Shown one piece after another: positions 8,567-16,913 of a stretch of 50,934 nt of DNA; the stretch's first letter is position 1; each line of letters opens with the position of its first letter. A program made the position numbers and the translations under genes. This stretch comes from Verrucomicrobiaceae bacterium UBA2429. Its GTDB lineage: Bacteria; Verrucomicrobiota; Verrucomicrobiia; Verrucomicrobiales; Verrucomicrobiaceae. The DNA lies in the NCBI GenBank assembly GCA_002343505.1, contig DDQZ01000106.1, positions 323 to 51,256 on the forward strand, given 5' to 3'. Below the pieces are notes generated by a model. The model was not told where the DNA came from and made no database searches. It saw only the letters and a list, made by a program, of their open reading frames with translations.

Positions 8567-10660
8567 TCAGGGGAAGTTGACCTGGTTGTTGGTTCCGACA
8601 AAGACGTTGTTGCCCTGGGTGAAGCTGTCCGCCCCGCCCGCGCCGCCGTCCACCAGCAGCCCGCTGAAGAAGTTGTTGCCGGCGTTTGCCACCACGGGGT
8701 TCGAGCCGATGATCACGGTGTCGTCCCCCGCTCCGGTGAGGATTTTCACCATGCCGAACCAGCTGCTGAAAGCGCTGCTGCCTCCAAGCGTGTCAACGTT
8801 GACCTGGTCATTGCCCGCGCCCGTGTCGAGAGAGAAGGCGCCGCGCACGAAAACGTCGTGGATGTCTATATCCGCGTTTCCAGCTCCGAGCAGAATGTTG
8901 ACCGCGGAATTGAACGTGGATTCTCTGATGATGATGTTTTCATTCTCCCCGGCGAGCGCGCCGGCCTTGTGGTTCACAATGCCATGCACAAGGGTGTCTG
9001 TGTAGTAGCTGGTGAAAGTTCCCGCGCCGAAGTTGGTCGTGACCGCGCCATTGACCGAAAGGCGCGTGGTGCTGGTTCCGTCAACATTTCCCAGCGCGAA
9101 GGTGTCTGTTCCGGAGCCGCCATTGTAGGTGACAGGGCCGACGGTGCCGGAGTCTGGGCGATAATAGAGGGTGTTGCCGCCCGCCCCGGTGTTGAAGACG
9201 GTGGATTTGTTGATGATCAGGGAGGTGCTCTGCGCCTGCAGGACGTCCGATCCAGAGCCTCCGCTGAAGTTGACACCGCCGCCGATGTAAACACTGCCGC
9301 CTTCAGCGAGCAGGACATTGGTTCCGTTGCCGAGCTTGGTGTTGATGCTGCCGAGGATGGTGAATTGCGGACTGTCGAGCACGATCTGATCGGTGCCGTC
9401 GGAGCCGTTCACCAAAAGGCTGCCGCCAATGAAGGAGGACGCGGTGCCGGCAAGCTGGACATTGTTGTTCGCGCCTGCGCCCATGTTGAATGTGGAGGAT
9501 CCCATCACATTGAGGGATGTGCCTCCGAAGCTGAAAATGTCGATCCCCGTGCCGCCATTGAGCACGAGCGAGCCGGCCAGCAGCGTGCTGTTGACATCCG
9601 CAATGAAAGTACTGGTGCCGTTGCCGGCGGAGAAATTGAGCTGTCCGGTGACGAGCAGATCGTGTGAGTCCTGAAGAGCAAGGTCATCATCTCCCGTGCC
9701 GCCTTTGACGACGAGGGAAGTGCCAGTCAAGCTCCCGTCCGTCACCAGTGTGGTAGTGTTCGCGCCGTTTTTGAGGTCGAAGGTGACGGTGCTGGTGGCG
9801 GTCATCTGCGAGTTCACATTCACGGCGTCCGTGCCGTTGCCGCCGATGACGGAGACGGTGGAGCCGAAGTGCAGTACGTCCGCCATGTTGTTGCCCAGGT
9901 TGACGCTCAGGTCGGCCAGACTCGTGCTGAAGACGGTTGGCACGGTGATGATCGCGAGACCGGAGTTGATGTTGAAGGAGGACGCTCCTCCGGCGGTGCC
10001 GGTGTTCTTCACGACCAGGGAGCCGCCGGCGACGGAGAAGCGCGCGACATTCGCGTTGAAATTGTCATTGCCGGTTCCCAGGTCCACGTTCAGCCCCTTG
10101 AGGAACACCTGCTCTCCGCTGGCGCCCGAGATATTGACCGTGTCGTTGCCGCCGCCGCCGAGGATTTTCACCAGGCCGCCATAAGTGGCGCTTTGCGTGG
10201 TGTTCAGGGTGTCGTTCCCCTCGCCCAGGTTGATGGTGGTGGCTCCGGTGACCTGCAGATTCTGCGCCGAGACCGTGCCCATCACGATGACATCGTTGCC
10301 GTTGCCCATGTTGATGGTCAGCGCTTTCAGCACAAGGCCGCTGGGCGTGCCGGAGGGCGAGATGTCGAGCCTGTCGTTGTTGTCCCCCAGGTTGGCCACG
10401 ATGGCGCTCTGCGCCGGGATGTTGAAGCCCCCGGCCTGGGGGGCGCCGTTGTTGAGGATGTAGCTGGTGCCGGCAAGCGGGTCAGTGATGGTCCACATGC
10501 CGGTGGAGGGCACATGGGTGATGCCGATGCCGTTGTCGGAGGCGTCGCCCGTGATGGTGAGCACGCCGCCCGCAGTGGAGAGGATGACGGTGCCCGCAGG
10601 GGCGATTTTTTGCTCAAGAGGTTCGAGGCTGGAGGGCATGGGGAAGAATTTCTCGCTCAT
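8567..10660 (-). CDS. Beta-strand repeat surface protein with LEPLE-type N-terminus
   Basis: 697 residues from the ATG at 10660; the open frame upstream of it is not protein-like. The N-terminus carries SSLEPLEQKIAPAG, resembling the LEPR-XLL/LEPLE motif found at the start of many long secreted repeat proteins of Verrucomicrobiota and Planctomycetota. The rest is built of about 35-45-residue units rich in Gly, Asn, Asp, Ser and Thr, with GNGNDVIVMGT, GGGGNDTVNISG and GAGDDTVIIGS motifs that resemble calcium-binding RTX turns and suggest a long beta-solenoid. No C-terminal beta-barrel and no classical signal peptide are seen. It is probably exported and may be an adhesin or matrix protein. Its stop faces purL across a shared terminator, and a deacylase gene lies upstream. 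Confidence 0.8.
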   Translation of the reverse strand: MSEKFFPMPSSLEPLEQKIAPAGTVILSTAGGVLTITGDASDNGIGITHVPSTGMWTITDPLAGTSYILNNGAPQAGGFNIPAQSAIVANLGDNNDRLDISPSGTPSGLVLKALTINMGNGNDVIVMGTVSAQNLQVTGATTINLGEGNDTLNTTQSATYGGLVKILGGGGNDTVNISGASGEQVFLKGLNVDLGTGNDNFNANVARFSVAGGSLVVKNTGTAGGASSFNINSGLAIITVPTVFSTSLADLSVNLGNNMADVLHFGSTVSVIGGNGTDAVNVNSQMTATSTVTFDLKNGANTTTLVTDGSLTGTSLVVKGGTGDDDLALQDSHDLLVTGQLNFSAGNGTSTFIADVNSTLLAGSLVLNGGTGIDIFSFGGTSLNVMGSSTFNMGAGANNNVQLAGTASSFIGGSLLVNGSDGTDQIVLDSPQFTILGSINTKLGNGTNVLLAEGGSVYIGGGVNFSGGSGSDVLQAQSTSLIINKSTVFNTGAGGNTLYYRPDSGTVGPVTYNGGSGTDTFALGNVDGTSTTRLSVNGAVTTNFGAGTFTSYYTDTLVHGIVNHKAGALAGENENIIIRESTFNSAVNILLGAGNADIDIHDVFVRGAFSLDTGAGNDQVNVDTLGGSSAFSSWFGMVKILTGAGDDTVIIGSNPVVANAGNNFFSGLLVDGGAGGADSFTQGNNVFVGTNNQVNFP

Positions 10661-10765
10661 AATTGCGCGGAGAATAGCCAGCCCGCGCGCGCAATGTAAA
10701 TCCCAAATCCAGGCAAAGGTGAATTTTTTGCCACACACCCATCCAGTCCCCGTTGTCCGCTCTCC

Positions 10766-11377
10766 TCAGAATCCCCACGACAGGCCGATGGTGAAGCCCA
10801 GGCTGTCCAGGCCGGGGTTCGGGTCGGTGGCGCCGCCGTTGGAGAGGTGCTGGAACATCAGCCCGCCGCGCACCTGCACGCTCTCGCGCAGGGTGTAGCT
10901 CATGCCGGAGGCGGCGAACCAGTTCAGCGTGAAATCCTGCCCCTGGCCGCCGCGCACGCCCTGGGAGTCCAGCCAGCCCGCGCCGCCGCCCACCTGGAGG
11001 TAAAGTGACCACTGCCCTCCGGCGGACCAGTATTCAAACGACGGCGCGCCCATGACGCCGAAGTAATGATTCTCCGCGCCGGTCTCGAACCACTGGCCGA
11101 GCAGGGTGAGCCGGTTGCGGAAGACCAGGGCGGAGCCGCCGTCAAAATGCAGCCCCAGCACCTCCGGCGAGCGCCAGGAGAGCATGACCGGGACCGAGCC
11201 GTAATCGAGCGGCGTGCTGCCGCCCACCTTTCCCAGCCAGCCGGTTTCAAAATCCAGCGCGTGACGCTCATACCACGGCGTGTCCGGCACGGGCGCCACG
11301 GTGGGAGAAAGCGGCGGATCACCGGCATGCAGCGCGCTGGTGACGAGACAGGCAAGGATGGGGAGCGGGTGTTTCAT
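10766..11377 (-). CDS. Acyloxyacyl hydrolase, PagL-like lipid A deacylase
   Basis: 203 residues with a signal peptide (LPILACLVTSALHAG). The family is an eight-stranded outer-membrane barrel that removes the 3-O-linked acyl chain of lipid A. The C-terminal FQHLSNGGATDPNPGLDSLG contains the His-x-Ser catalytic pair and following Asn typical of PagL/acyloxyacyl hydrolases. The protein ends in aromatic Phe (LSWGF), as barrel proteins do. It lies 105 bases upstream of the repeat-protein gene on the same strand. Substrate specificity is inferred from the family. Confidence 0.85.
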   Translation of the reverse strand: MKHPLPILACLVTSALHAGDPPLSPTVAPVPDTPWYERHALDFETGWLGKVGGSTPLDYGSVPVMLSWRSPEVLGLHFDGGSALVFRNRLTLLGQWFETGAENHYFGVMGAPSFEYWSAGGQWSLYLQVGGGAGWLDSQGVRGGQGQDFTLNWFAASGMSYTLRESVQVRGGLMFQHLSNGGATDPNPGLDSLGFTIGLSWGF

Positions 11378-11531
11378 GGGAGAGTTCGCTTGCGGTTGAC
11401 GCGTGTAAAATACGCCCGTCAGCGGTGGAGCGCCAGCGTGCCTTTGCCTAAAAGCCTCCCGCCCGCCGGATCAGGCGGGGCCGCGCTTGATGCGTTTGCA
11501 TTGCCCCCGGTTCCTGGGTTATGAGGCGGGT

Positions 11532-12911
11532 GTGAGTGACGACTTGTTTTCCCCCGCAGACACCGCGCCCGCGCAGGTGGAGGCGGCGCCGGACGCGCCG
11601 CTGGCCTCGCGCATGCGGCCGCGCTCCCTGGCCGAGTATGCCGGGCAGGGGCACATCCTCGGCGAGGGGAAGCTGCTGCGCAGGGCGGTGGAGGCGGACC
11701 GCTTCTCCTCCCTCATCCTCTACGGGCCGCCGGGCGTGGGCAAGACGACGCTGGCGCACATCATCAGCCTGGAGACAAAGGCCCGCTTCGTGACTTTGAG
11801 CGGCGTGGAGAGCAGCGTGGCGGACATCCGCAAGGAGGCCGAGGCCGCCGCCAGGCTGCGCAAGCTCAACGGCCAGGGCACCATCCTCTTCGTGGACGAG
11901 ATCCACCGCTTCAACAAGGCGCAGCAGGATGTGCTCCTCCCGCATCTGGAGCGCGGCACCCTGCGCTTCATCGGCGCCACGACGCACAACCCCTTCTTTT
12001 ATGTCAACAGCCCGCTGGTCAGCCGCTCGCAGGTCTTCACCCTGGAGCCGCTGGACGTGGAGGCTCTGGAGTCGCTCATGGCGCGCGCGCTGGCGGACGC
12101 GGAGCGCGGCCTGGGCGGGCGCGGTGCGGTGTTGACGCCGGAGGCGGCGCGGCACCTGGCCACCGTGGCGGACGGGGACGCGCGCAAGTGCCTCAACGCG
12201 CTCGAACTTGCCGTGCTCTCCACCCCGCCCGGCGCGGACGGGCGCGTGCTCATTGACCTGGCCGCGGCGGAGGAGTCCGTGCAGCAGAAGACCGTGGTCT
12301 ATGACGGCGACGGCGACGCGCACTACGACACCGCCAGCGCCTTCATCAAATCCATGCGCGCCTCCGACCCGGACGCGGCGGTTTACTGGCTGGCCAAAAT
12401 GCTCCACGCCGGGGAGGACATCCGCTTCATCGCGCGCCGCATCGTCATCGCCGCCAGCGAGGACGTGGGCCTGGCGGACAGCAACGCCCTGCGCGTCGCC
12501 ATGGCCGCGCAGCAGGCGGTGAAGGTCATCGGCATGCCTGAGGCGCGCATCATCCTCAGCCACGCCGTCATCTACATCGCCACCGCGCCGAAAAGCAACC
12601 GCGCCTACGCGGCCATCAATGCCGCGCTCGAGGATGTGAAAAACGCCCGCACGCTGCCTGTGCCGAAGCATCTGCGCGACTCGCACTACAAAGGCGCGAA
12701 GCAGTTCGGCCACGGCGAGGGCTACCTCTACCCGCACGACTTCGAGGGCGGCTTCGTGCCCCAGCGCTGCCTGGAGGGCGGGCGCGTCTATTATGAGCCG
12801 ACCACCAACGGCCTGGAGGGCCGCATCAAGGAGCGGCTCGATCATTACCGCAGGCAATGGGAGGCCGCCGCCAATTCAGAGGCCGCCGCCAATGCCGGAG
12901 GCGAGGCCTGA
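11532..12911 (+). CDS. rarA: Replication-associated recombination protein A
   Basis: 459 residues from the GTG at 11532; an ATG at 11487 in frame would add 15 residues unlike the family, so GTG is preferred. RarA/MgsA is an AAA+ ATPase that acts at stalled replication forks. Seen: RMRPRSLAEYAGQ at the N-terminus, Walker A GPPGVGKTT, Walker B FVDEIHRFNKAQQD, sensor-1 region FIGATTHNP, and the C-terminal YLYPHDFEGGFVPQRCL typical of RarA rather than of clamp-loader or RuvB proteins. The length matches the family (about 430-460). Confidence 0.95.
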   Translation: MSDDLFSPADTAPAQVEAAPDAPLASRMRPRSLAEYAGQGHILGEGKLLRRAVEADRFSSLILYGPPGVGKTTLAHIISLETKARFVTLSGVESSVADIRKEAEAAARLRKLNGQGTILFVDEIHRFNKAQQDVLLPHLERGTLRFIGATTHNPFFYVNSPLVSRSQVFTLEPLDVEALESLMARALADAERGLGGRGAVLTPEAARHLATVADGDARKCLNALELAVLSTPPGADGRVLIDLAAAEESVQQKTVVYDGDGDAHYDTASAFIKSMRASDPDAAVYWLAKMLHAGEDIRFIARRIVIAASEDVGLADSNALRVAMAAQQAVKVIGMPEARIILSHAVIYIATAPKSNRAYAAINAALEDVKNARTLPVPKHLRDSHYKGAKQFGHGEGYLYPHDFEGGFVPQRCLEGGRVYYEPTTNGLEGRIKERLDHYRRQWEAAANSEAAANAGGEA

Positions 12912-12956
12912 CTTGCCAGCGCGCCTTTCCCGGCCTGATTCAGCCACGCACACGCC

Positions 12957-13481
12957 ATGCCCATCTACGAGTTCTACTGCCCGGACAACCACAAGCTCTA
13001 CCAGTTCCTCGCGCGCACCGCCGCCCAGCGCGACGTGGTGCCGCGCTGCCCGGACAACCCCGCCTTCAAGCTGCAAAAGCAGGTCAGCCGCTTCGCCATC
13101 ATCGGCAAGGCGAAGGAGGACGACGGCCAGGATCCCTTCGCCGGACTCGATGACGAAAAGATGGAGGCCATGATGTCCGGGCTGGAGGGGGACATGGGCG
13201 CCCTCGACGAGGAAAACCCCGACCCGCGCCAGCTCGGACGCCTCATGCGCCGGATGACCGATTTCATGGGCGGCAAAACCCCGCCCATGCTGCTCGAAAT
13301 GGCGCGCAGGCTCGAGGCCGGGGAGGACCCGGAGAAGCTCGAGGGCGAGTTCGGCGGCATGGACGAGGGCGGGGAAGGGGAGGCGCTCTTTGCCGAGATG
13401 AAAAAAATGATCCGCCACGCCCGCGGCCCCGCGCGGGATCCCAAACTCTACGAGATGTCGGACTGGCTGCTGGAGTCGTGA
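12957..13481 (+). CDS. FmdB-like protein with reduced zinc ribbon
   Basis: 174 residues. The opening MPIYEFYCPDNHKLYQFL matches the FmdB regulatory-protein/zinc-ribbon family, which begins MPIYEY and carries two CxxC pairs. Here each pair has only one Cys (YCPDNH and RCPDNP), so a four-Cys zinc site is absent, though Cys/His could still bind metal. The remaining 120 residues are acidic and Met-rich with helical LMRRMTDFMGGKTPPMLLEMARRLEAG. It lies 45 bases after rarA and 52 before the M23 peptidase gene on the same strand, so the three may be cotranscribed. The function is unknown. Confidence 0.6.
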   Translation: MPIYEFYCPDNHKLYQFLARTAAQRDVVPRCPDNPAFKLQKQVSRFAIIGKAKEDDGQDPFAGLDDEKMEAMMSGLEGDMGALDEENPDPRQLGRLMRRMTDFMGGKTPPMLLEMARRLEAGEDPEKLEGEFGGMDEGGEGEALFAEMKKMIRHARGPARDPKLYEMSDWLLES

Positions 13482-13533
13482 CGCCGCGCGGGAAATGCTT
13501 GCCGCCGCCGGGCGGCGGAGTTTGGTTCCGGCC

Positions 13534-14541
13534 ATGAGGATGCGCGTCCGCCTTGCCTGCTGCCTGCTCCTGGCCGGACACGCAGCCCCGTGCCAGGAGC
13601 CGCCGGCCATGAGGCTGGACTTCCCCACCGCGAACCGCGCGCTGCTCGGGGACAAGCCGGAGGCATTCTTCATGGGCGTGGACCGGGGCGGGAGCCGCGT
13701 CTGGCAGGGCGGCTCCTTTGGCTTCACGCGCGCCCCCCTTCTCCACGAGGGCGGGGAAATTTTCACCCAATTCCACGAGGGCACGGACATCGCCCCGGTG
13801 GAGCGCGCTGCGGACGGGACCCCGCTCGACGAGGTGCGCGCCATGGCGGACGGCACCGTCGTTTTCCGCGAGGAGCGCGGCGGCAGCGGCTATGGCAATC
13901 AAGTGCTGCTGCGCCATGACTGGGACTGCGGCCCCGTCTTCACACGCTACGCGCATCTCAGCAGCGTGGCGGTGGCGCCCGGCGAGCGCGTGCGGCGCGG
14001 GCAAAAGCTCGGCGTGCTCGGCAGCTCGGGCGGCCGTTTCGAGGCCGCGCGCGCCCACCTGCACGCCGAGGCCGCGCTCATGCTCAGCACGGCGGAGGCC
14101 GCCCCCGCGCGTTATGAATCCATGAACATGGCCGCGCTGAACCTCGAGGACCTGCTGCGCGCCTCCCAAAACGGCGTCCTGGACATCTCCGCCCATGCGC
14201 GCGCGCTGCCCGTGGATTTCATCATCGAGACTCCCCGCACCGGTCGGCCCGGCCTCCTGCGCAGGCATCCCTGGCTGGAGGCCGCGGCGCATGGCGGTCC
14301 CGCCGCCGGCTGGCGCATCCACTTCACCGCCTGGGGCTTCCCCGCGCGGTTCGAGCCGCTGTCAGAAAAGCCCGCCGCTGAACAGGTCACCTGGGTGCGC
14401 CCCTGGACCGGACTGCACACCTGGCGCACCCGCCAGATGCTCACCGGCCAGGGAGCGTCGGCACAGATCGGCCCGCGCGGGGAGGTCCTGCTGGGGCTGG
14501 TCTTTGCCGCGGACGGCGGCACTCCAGAGCCTCTCCGGTAA
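13534..14541 (+). CDS. Secreted M23-family metallopeptidase
   Basis: 335 residues from the ATG at 13534, giving a signal peptide (VRLACCLLLAGHAAPC); the Cys could be a lipobox but the context is not convincing. The LytM/M23 zinc site is visible as HEGTD (first His and Asp) and the HxH of RAHLHAEAAL, with GSGYGNQVLLRH, YAHLSS and GxxLGxxGSSG between. The family cleaves peptide cross-bridges in peptidoglycan in the periplasm. About 150 residues follow the catalytic domain without a recognised fold. Since the metal ligands are present, it is likely an active endopeptidase rather than an EnvC-type activator. Confidence 0.85.
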   Translation: MRMRVRLACCLLLAGHAAPCQEPPAMRLDFPTANRALLGDKPEAFFMGVDRGGSRVWQGGSFGFTRAPLLHEGGEIFTQFHEGTDIAPVERAADGTPLDEVRAMADGTVVFREERGGSGYGNQVLLRHDWDCGPVFTRYAHLSSVAVAPGERVRRGQKLGVLGSSGGRFEAARAHLHAEAALMLSTAEAAPARYESMNMAALNLEDLLRASQNGVLDISAHARALPVDFIIETPRTGRPGLLRRHPWLEAAAHGGPAAGWRIHFTAWGFPARFEPLSEKPAAEQVTWVRPWTGLHTWRTRQMLTGQGASAQIGPRGEVLLGLVFAADGGTPEPLR

Positions 14542-14838
14542 ACGCGCCAGGTGCCGGAGCCAGGGGCGCTGACCCTGGAAGACGCGCCCAAACGAGGTGC
14601 TGTGAAGTGAATGCCTGACCTTCAATCCCGGCCGCTTCCGCCTTCTGCCATGCCGTGCGTCACCATGAATTGTGATTTTCCGCAGATTCAAGGAGGCCAG
14701 CAGATTTCTCTTTCTCATCCTTAATCTGTGGGCTTCCCTGAATCTGTGGGAGAAAACCCAATTCACAAAAGGTGATGACCTTCAGTATAAAAACGGGCAG
14801 TCCGCTTGAGGGAACACGCGGCCGCTTTCGGGGCTGGG
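14542..14838. other. Convergent intergenic region with hairpin and AATCTGTGG repeat
   Basis: No gene is supported between the convergent M23 and purF stops. A hairpin with arms CCAGGG (14560-14565) and CCCTGG (14573-14578) could end the plus-strand transcript. An AT-richer stretch at 14676-14756 holds TTTTCCGCAGATTCA and, inverted, TGAATCTGTGGGAGAAAA, plus another AATCTGTGGG at 14723. These are the same CGCAGATT words as in the palindrome inside ileS at 27742-27812. Confidence 0.55.
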
Positions 14839-16815
14839 TCAGAGGAGGGTGGTGTCGTAGGCGCGGCCTTCTTTTTTGTCGCAGAAGTTGATGAAGGCGC
14901 GGTTGACGGTGGCGTAGCCGCCGGGGGTGGGGTAGTCGCCGCTGAAGTACCAGTCGCCGTAGCCGGGGCCGAGGGCGGCGTGGAGGTTGGGGATGGTCTG
15001 GAAGATGACCTGGACCTGGCCTTTCCAGGGGGTGTGCTGGGGGTGGATGAGGCGGGCGATTTTGGCGGAGATTTCGGCGTCGGTGAAGGGGGCGTAGATG
15101 GCTTTGACGGCGTTGCCCATCTGGTCGCGGGGTTTCCGCAGCTCGGCCTCGCAGGCGGCGCGGGTCTCGCGCAGGATGGAGCGGTGGCCGTGCTCGCGGT
15201 GGAGCTCGATGGCGGCCTGGAAGGCGATGAATTTGCCGAGTTCGGACATGTCGATGCCGTAGCAGTCGGGGTAGCGGATCTGGGGCGCGGTGGAGATGAC
15301 GATGATGCGGCGGGGATGGGTGCGGGCGAGGATGCGCAGGAGGGAGGTGCGCAGGGTGGTGCCGCGGACGATGGAGTCGTCTATGACGACGAGGTTGTCC
15401 TGGGGGGTGACGACGCCGTAGGTGATGTCATAGACGCTGGAGACCATCTGGTCGCGCCCGGTTTCCTGGGCGATGAAGGTGCGCATTTTGATGTCCTTGT
15501 GGGCGATTTTTTCGGCGCGGGGCCAGTTGCGCAGGACGAGGTCGTCGAGGCGGGCCTCGTCGAACTCGCCGCGCTGGATCATCTGGAGGAGGGCGTCTTT
15601 GACGGCGTTGCGGCGGGTTTTGCGCATGCCGTCGAGGAAGCCGTAGTAGGCGGTCTCGGCGGTGTTGGGGATGAAGCTGAGGACGGTGTGCTCGAAGTCG
15701 TCGCCGATGGCCTCGACGAGCTGGGGCACGAGGCGCTCGCCGAGCTGCTTGCGCTGGTGGTGGATGTCGGGGTCGTTGCCGCGGGAGAAGTAGATGCGCT
15801 CGAAGGAGCAGTGGCGGGGCGGGCGCGGCGCTGTGAAGGGGGTGATGGTGAGGGCGCCGTCGGCTTTCATGACTGCGAGGTGGGCGGGGGGCAGCTCGAG
15901 GACCTGCCCGGCCTCGATCTCGAGGACGGACATGAGGGCGACGCGCTCGGAGGCGAAGACGAGCACCTCGTCGTTCTCATAGTAGAAGCAGGGGCGGATG
16001 CCGTTGGGGTCGCGCATGACGAAGAGGTCGCCGTTGCCGATGACGCCGACGATGGTGTAGCCGCCGTCCCAGAGCGCGGCGGATTTTTCGATGAGGGCGG
16101 GCACGTCGAGCCGGCGGCTGATGTGGCCGGGGATCTCGGCGCCGGGCATGCCGGCGTCGCGCAGCTCGTGGTAGAGCTGCGTGTGGGCCTCGTCGAGCTG
16201 GAAGCCGATCTCCTCGAGCACGGTCTGGGTGTCGGTGCCGAAGACGGGATGCTGGCCGCGCTGCATCATGATGTGGTTGAGGGCGGCGGTGTTGGTGAGG
16301 TTGAAGTTCCCCATGACCATGAGGCTGCGGGTGGGCCAGGTGGCGCGGCGCAGGTAGGGGTGGAGGCTGGCTTTGCCAAAGCTGCCGGAGGTGCCGTAGC
16401 GGAGGTGGCCGATGAGGATCTCCCCGGCCATCTCGAACTCGCGCTTGATGGCCTCGGGGTCCTCCTCGAAGGGCGGCTGCTCCCTGCCGGTGTCGTGGCG
16501 CTCCTGGCGGCGCTGCTCGTCAATGCGGCGGGAGATGCGCTTGTACTCCTTGCGGATGCCGTCGAAGACCTCGCCCATCTGCTCGACGGAGGTGTCGGAG
16601 CGCTCGCGGAAGAGGTAGGGCGCGCCGGGCGGCATGCCGAGCTTGCAGCAGCCGATTCCGATGCCGTCCTGGCCGCGGTTGCGCTGCTTGGTCATGAGGT
16701 TGGCCAGCAGGTTGAAGCCGTGCAGCGCGCTCCCCTTGGTCTCCTGGTAGTAGGCCAGGTCTTTTTTCAAACGGACAACGGCAATGCCGCATTCGTGTCG
16801 GATGGGGTCGCTCAT
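14839..16815 (-). CDS. purF: Amidophosphoribosyltransferase, long form
   Basis: 658 residues from the ATG at 16815. PurF makes phosphoribosylamine from PRPP and glutamine, the first committed step of purine synthesis. The N-terminus MSDPIRHECGIAVV holds the Ntn nucleophile Cys after a short propeptide, and GHLRYGTSG, GNFNLTN and RDPNGIRPCFYY are class II glutaminase motifs. The PRPP-binding loop VVIDDSIVRGTTLR is intact. The protein is about 150-180 residues longer than E. coli PurF (about 505). An insert near residues 55-110 (KEYKRISRRIDEQRRQERH, charged and helical) and a C-terminal extension account for this. Long PurF-like proteins occur in Bacteroidota and relatives, so a second, related amidotransferase function remains possible. 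Confidence 0.85.
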   Translation of the reverse strand: MSDPIRHECGIAVVRLKKDLAYYQETKGSALHGFNLLANLMTKQRNRGQDGIGIGCCKLGMPPGAPYLFRERSDTSVEQMGEVFDGIRKEYKRISRRIDEQRRQERHDTGREQPPFEEDPEAIKREFEMAGEILIGHLRYGTSGSFGKASLHPYLRRATWPTRSLMVMGNFNLTNTAALNHIMMQRGQHPVFGTDTQTVLEEIGFQLDEAHTQLYHELRDAGMPGAEIPGHISRRLDVPALIEKSAALWDGGYTIVGVIGNGDLFVMRDPNGIRPCFYYENDEVLVFASERVALMSVLEIEAGQVLELPPAHLAVMKADGALTITPFTAPRPPRHCSFERIYFSRGNDPDIHHQRKQLGERLVPQLVEAIGDDFEHTVLSFIPNTAETAYYGFLDGMRKTRRNAVKDALLQMIQRGEFDEARLDDLVLRNWPRAEKIAHKDIKMRTFIAQETGRDQMVSSVYDITYGVVTPQDNLVVIDDSIVRGTTLRTSLLRILARTHPRRIIVISTAPQIRYPDCYGIDMSELGKFIAFQAAIELHREHGHRSILRETRAACEAELRKPRDQMGNAVKAIYAPFTDAEISAKIARLIHPQHTPWKGQVQVIFQTIPNLHAALGPGYGDWYFSGDYPTPGGYATVNRAFINFCDKKEGRAYDTTLL

Positions 16816-16913
16816 GCAGGGTGGGAGCGCGCACCCTTGGCGGCGAAACCGGCGGGCGCAACCCGTGAGGCGGTTTTTTGCCGCCACTCATGCTGCGGGC
16901 ATGGCGGGTGACG

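Noticed and set aside
14806..16911. 701-codon plus-strand frame opposite purF
   Set aside because: Low-complexity Gly/Ala/Val/Glu composition; the minus-strand frame has clear PurF motifs.
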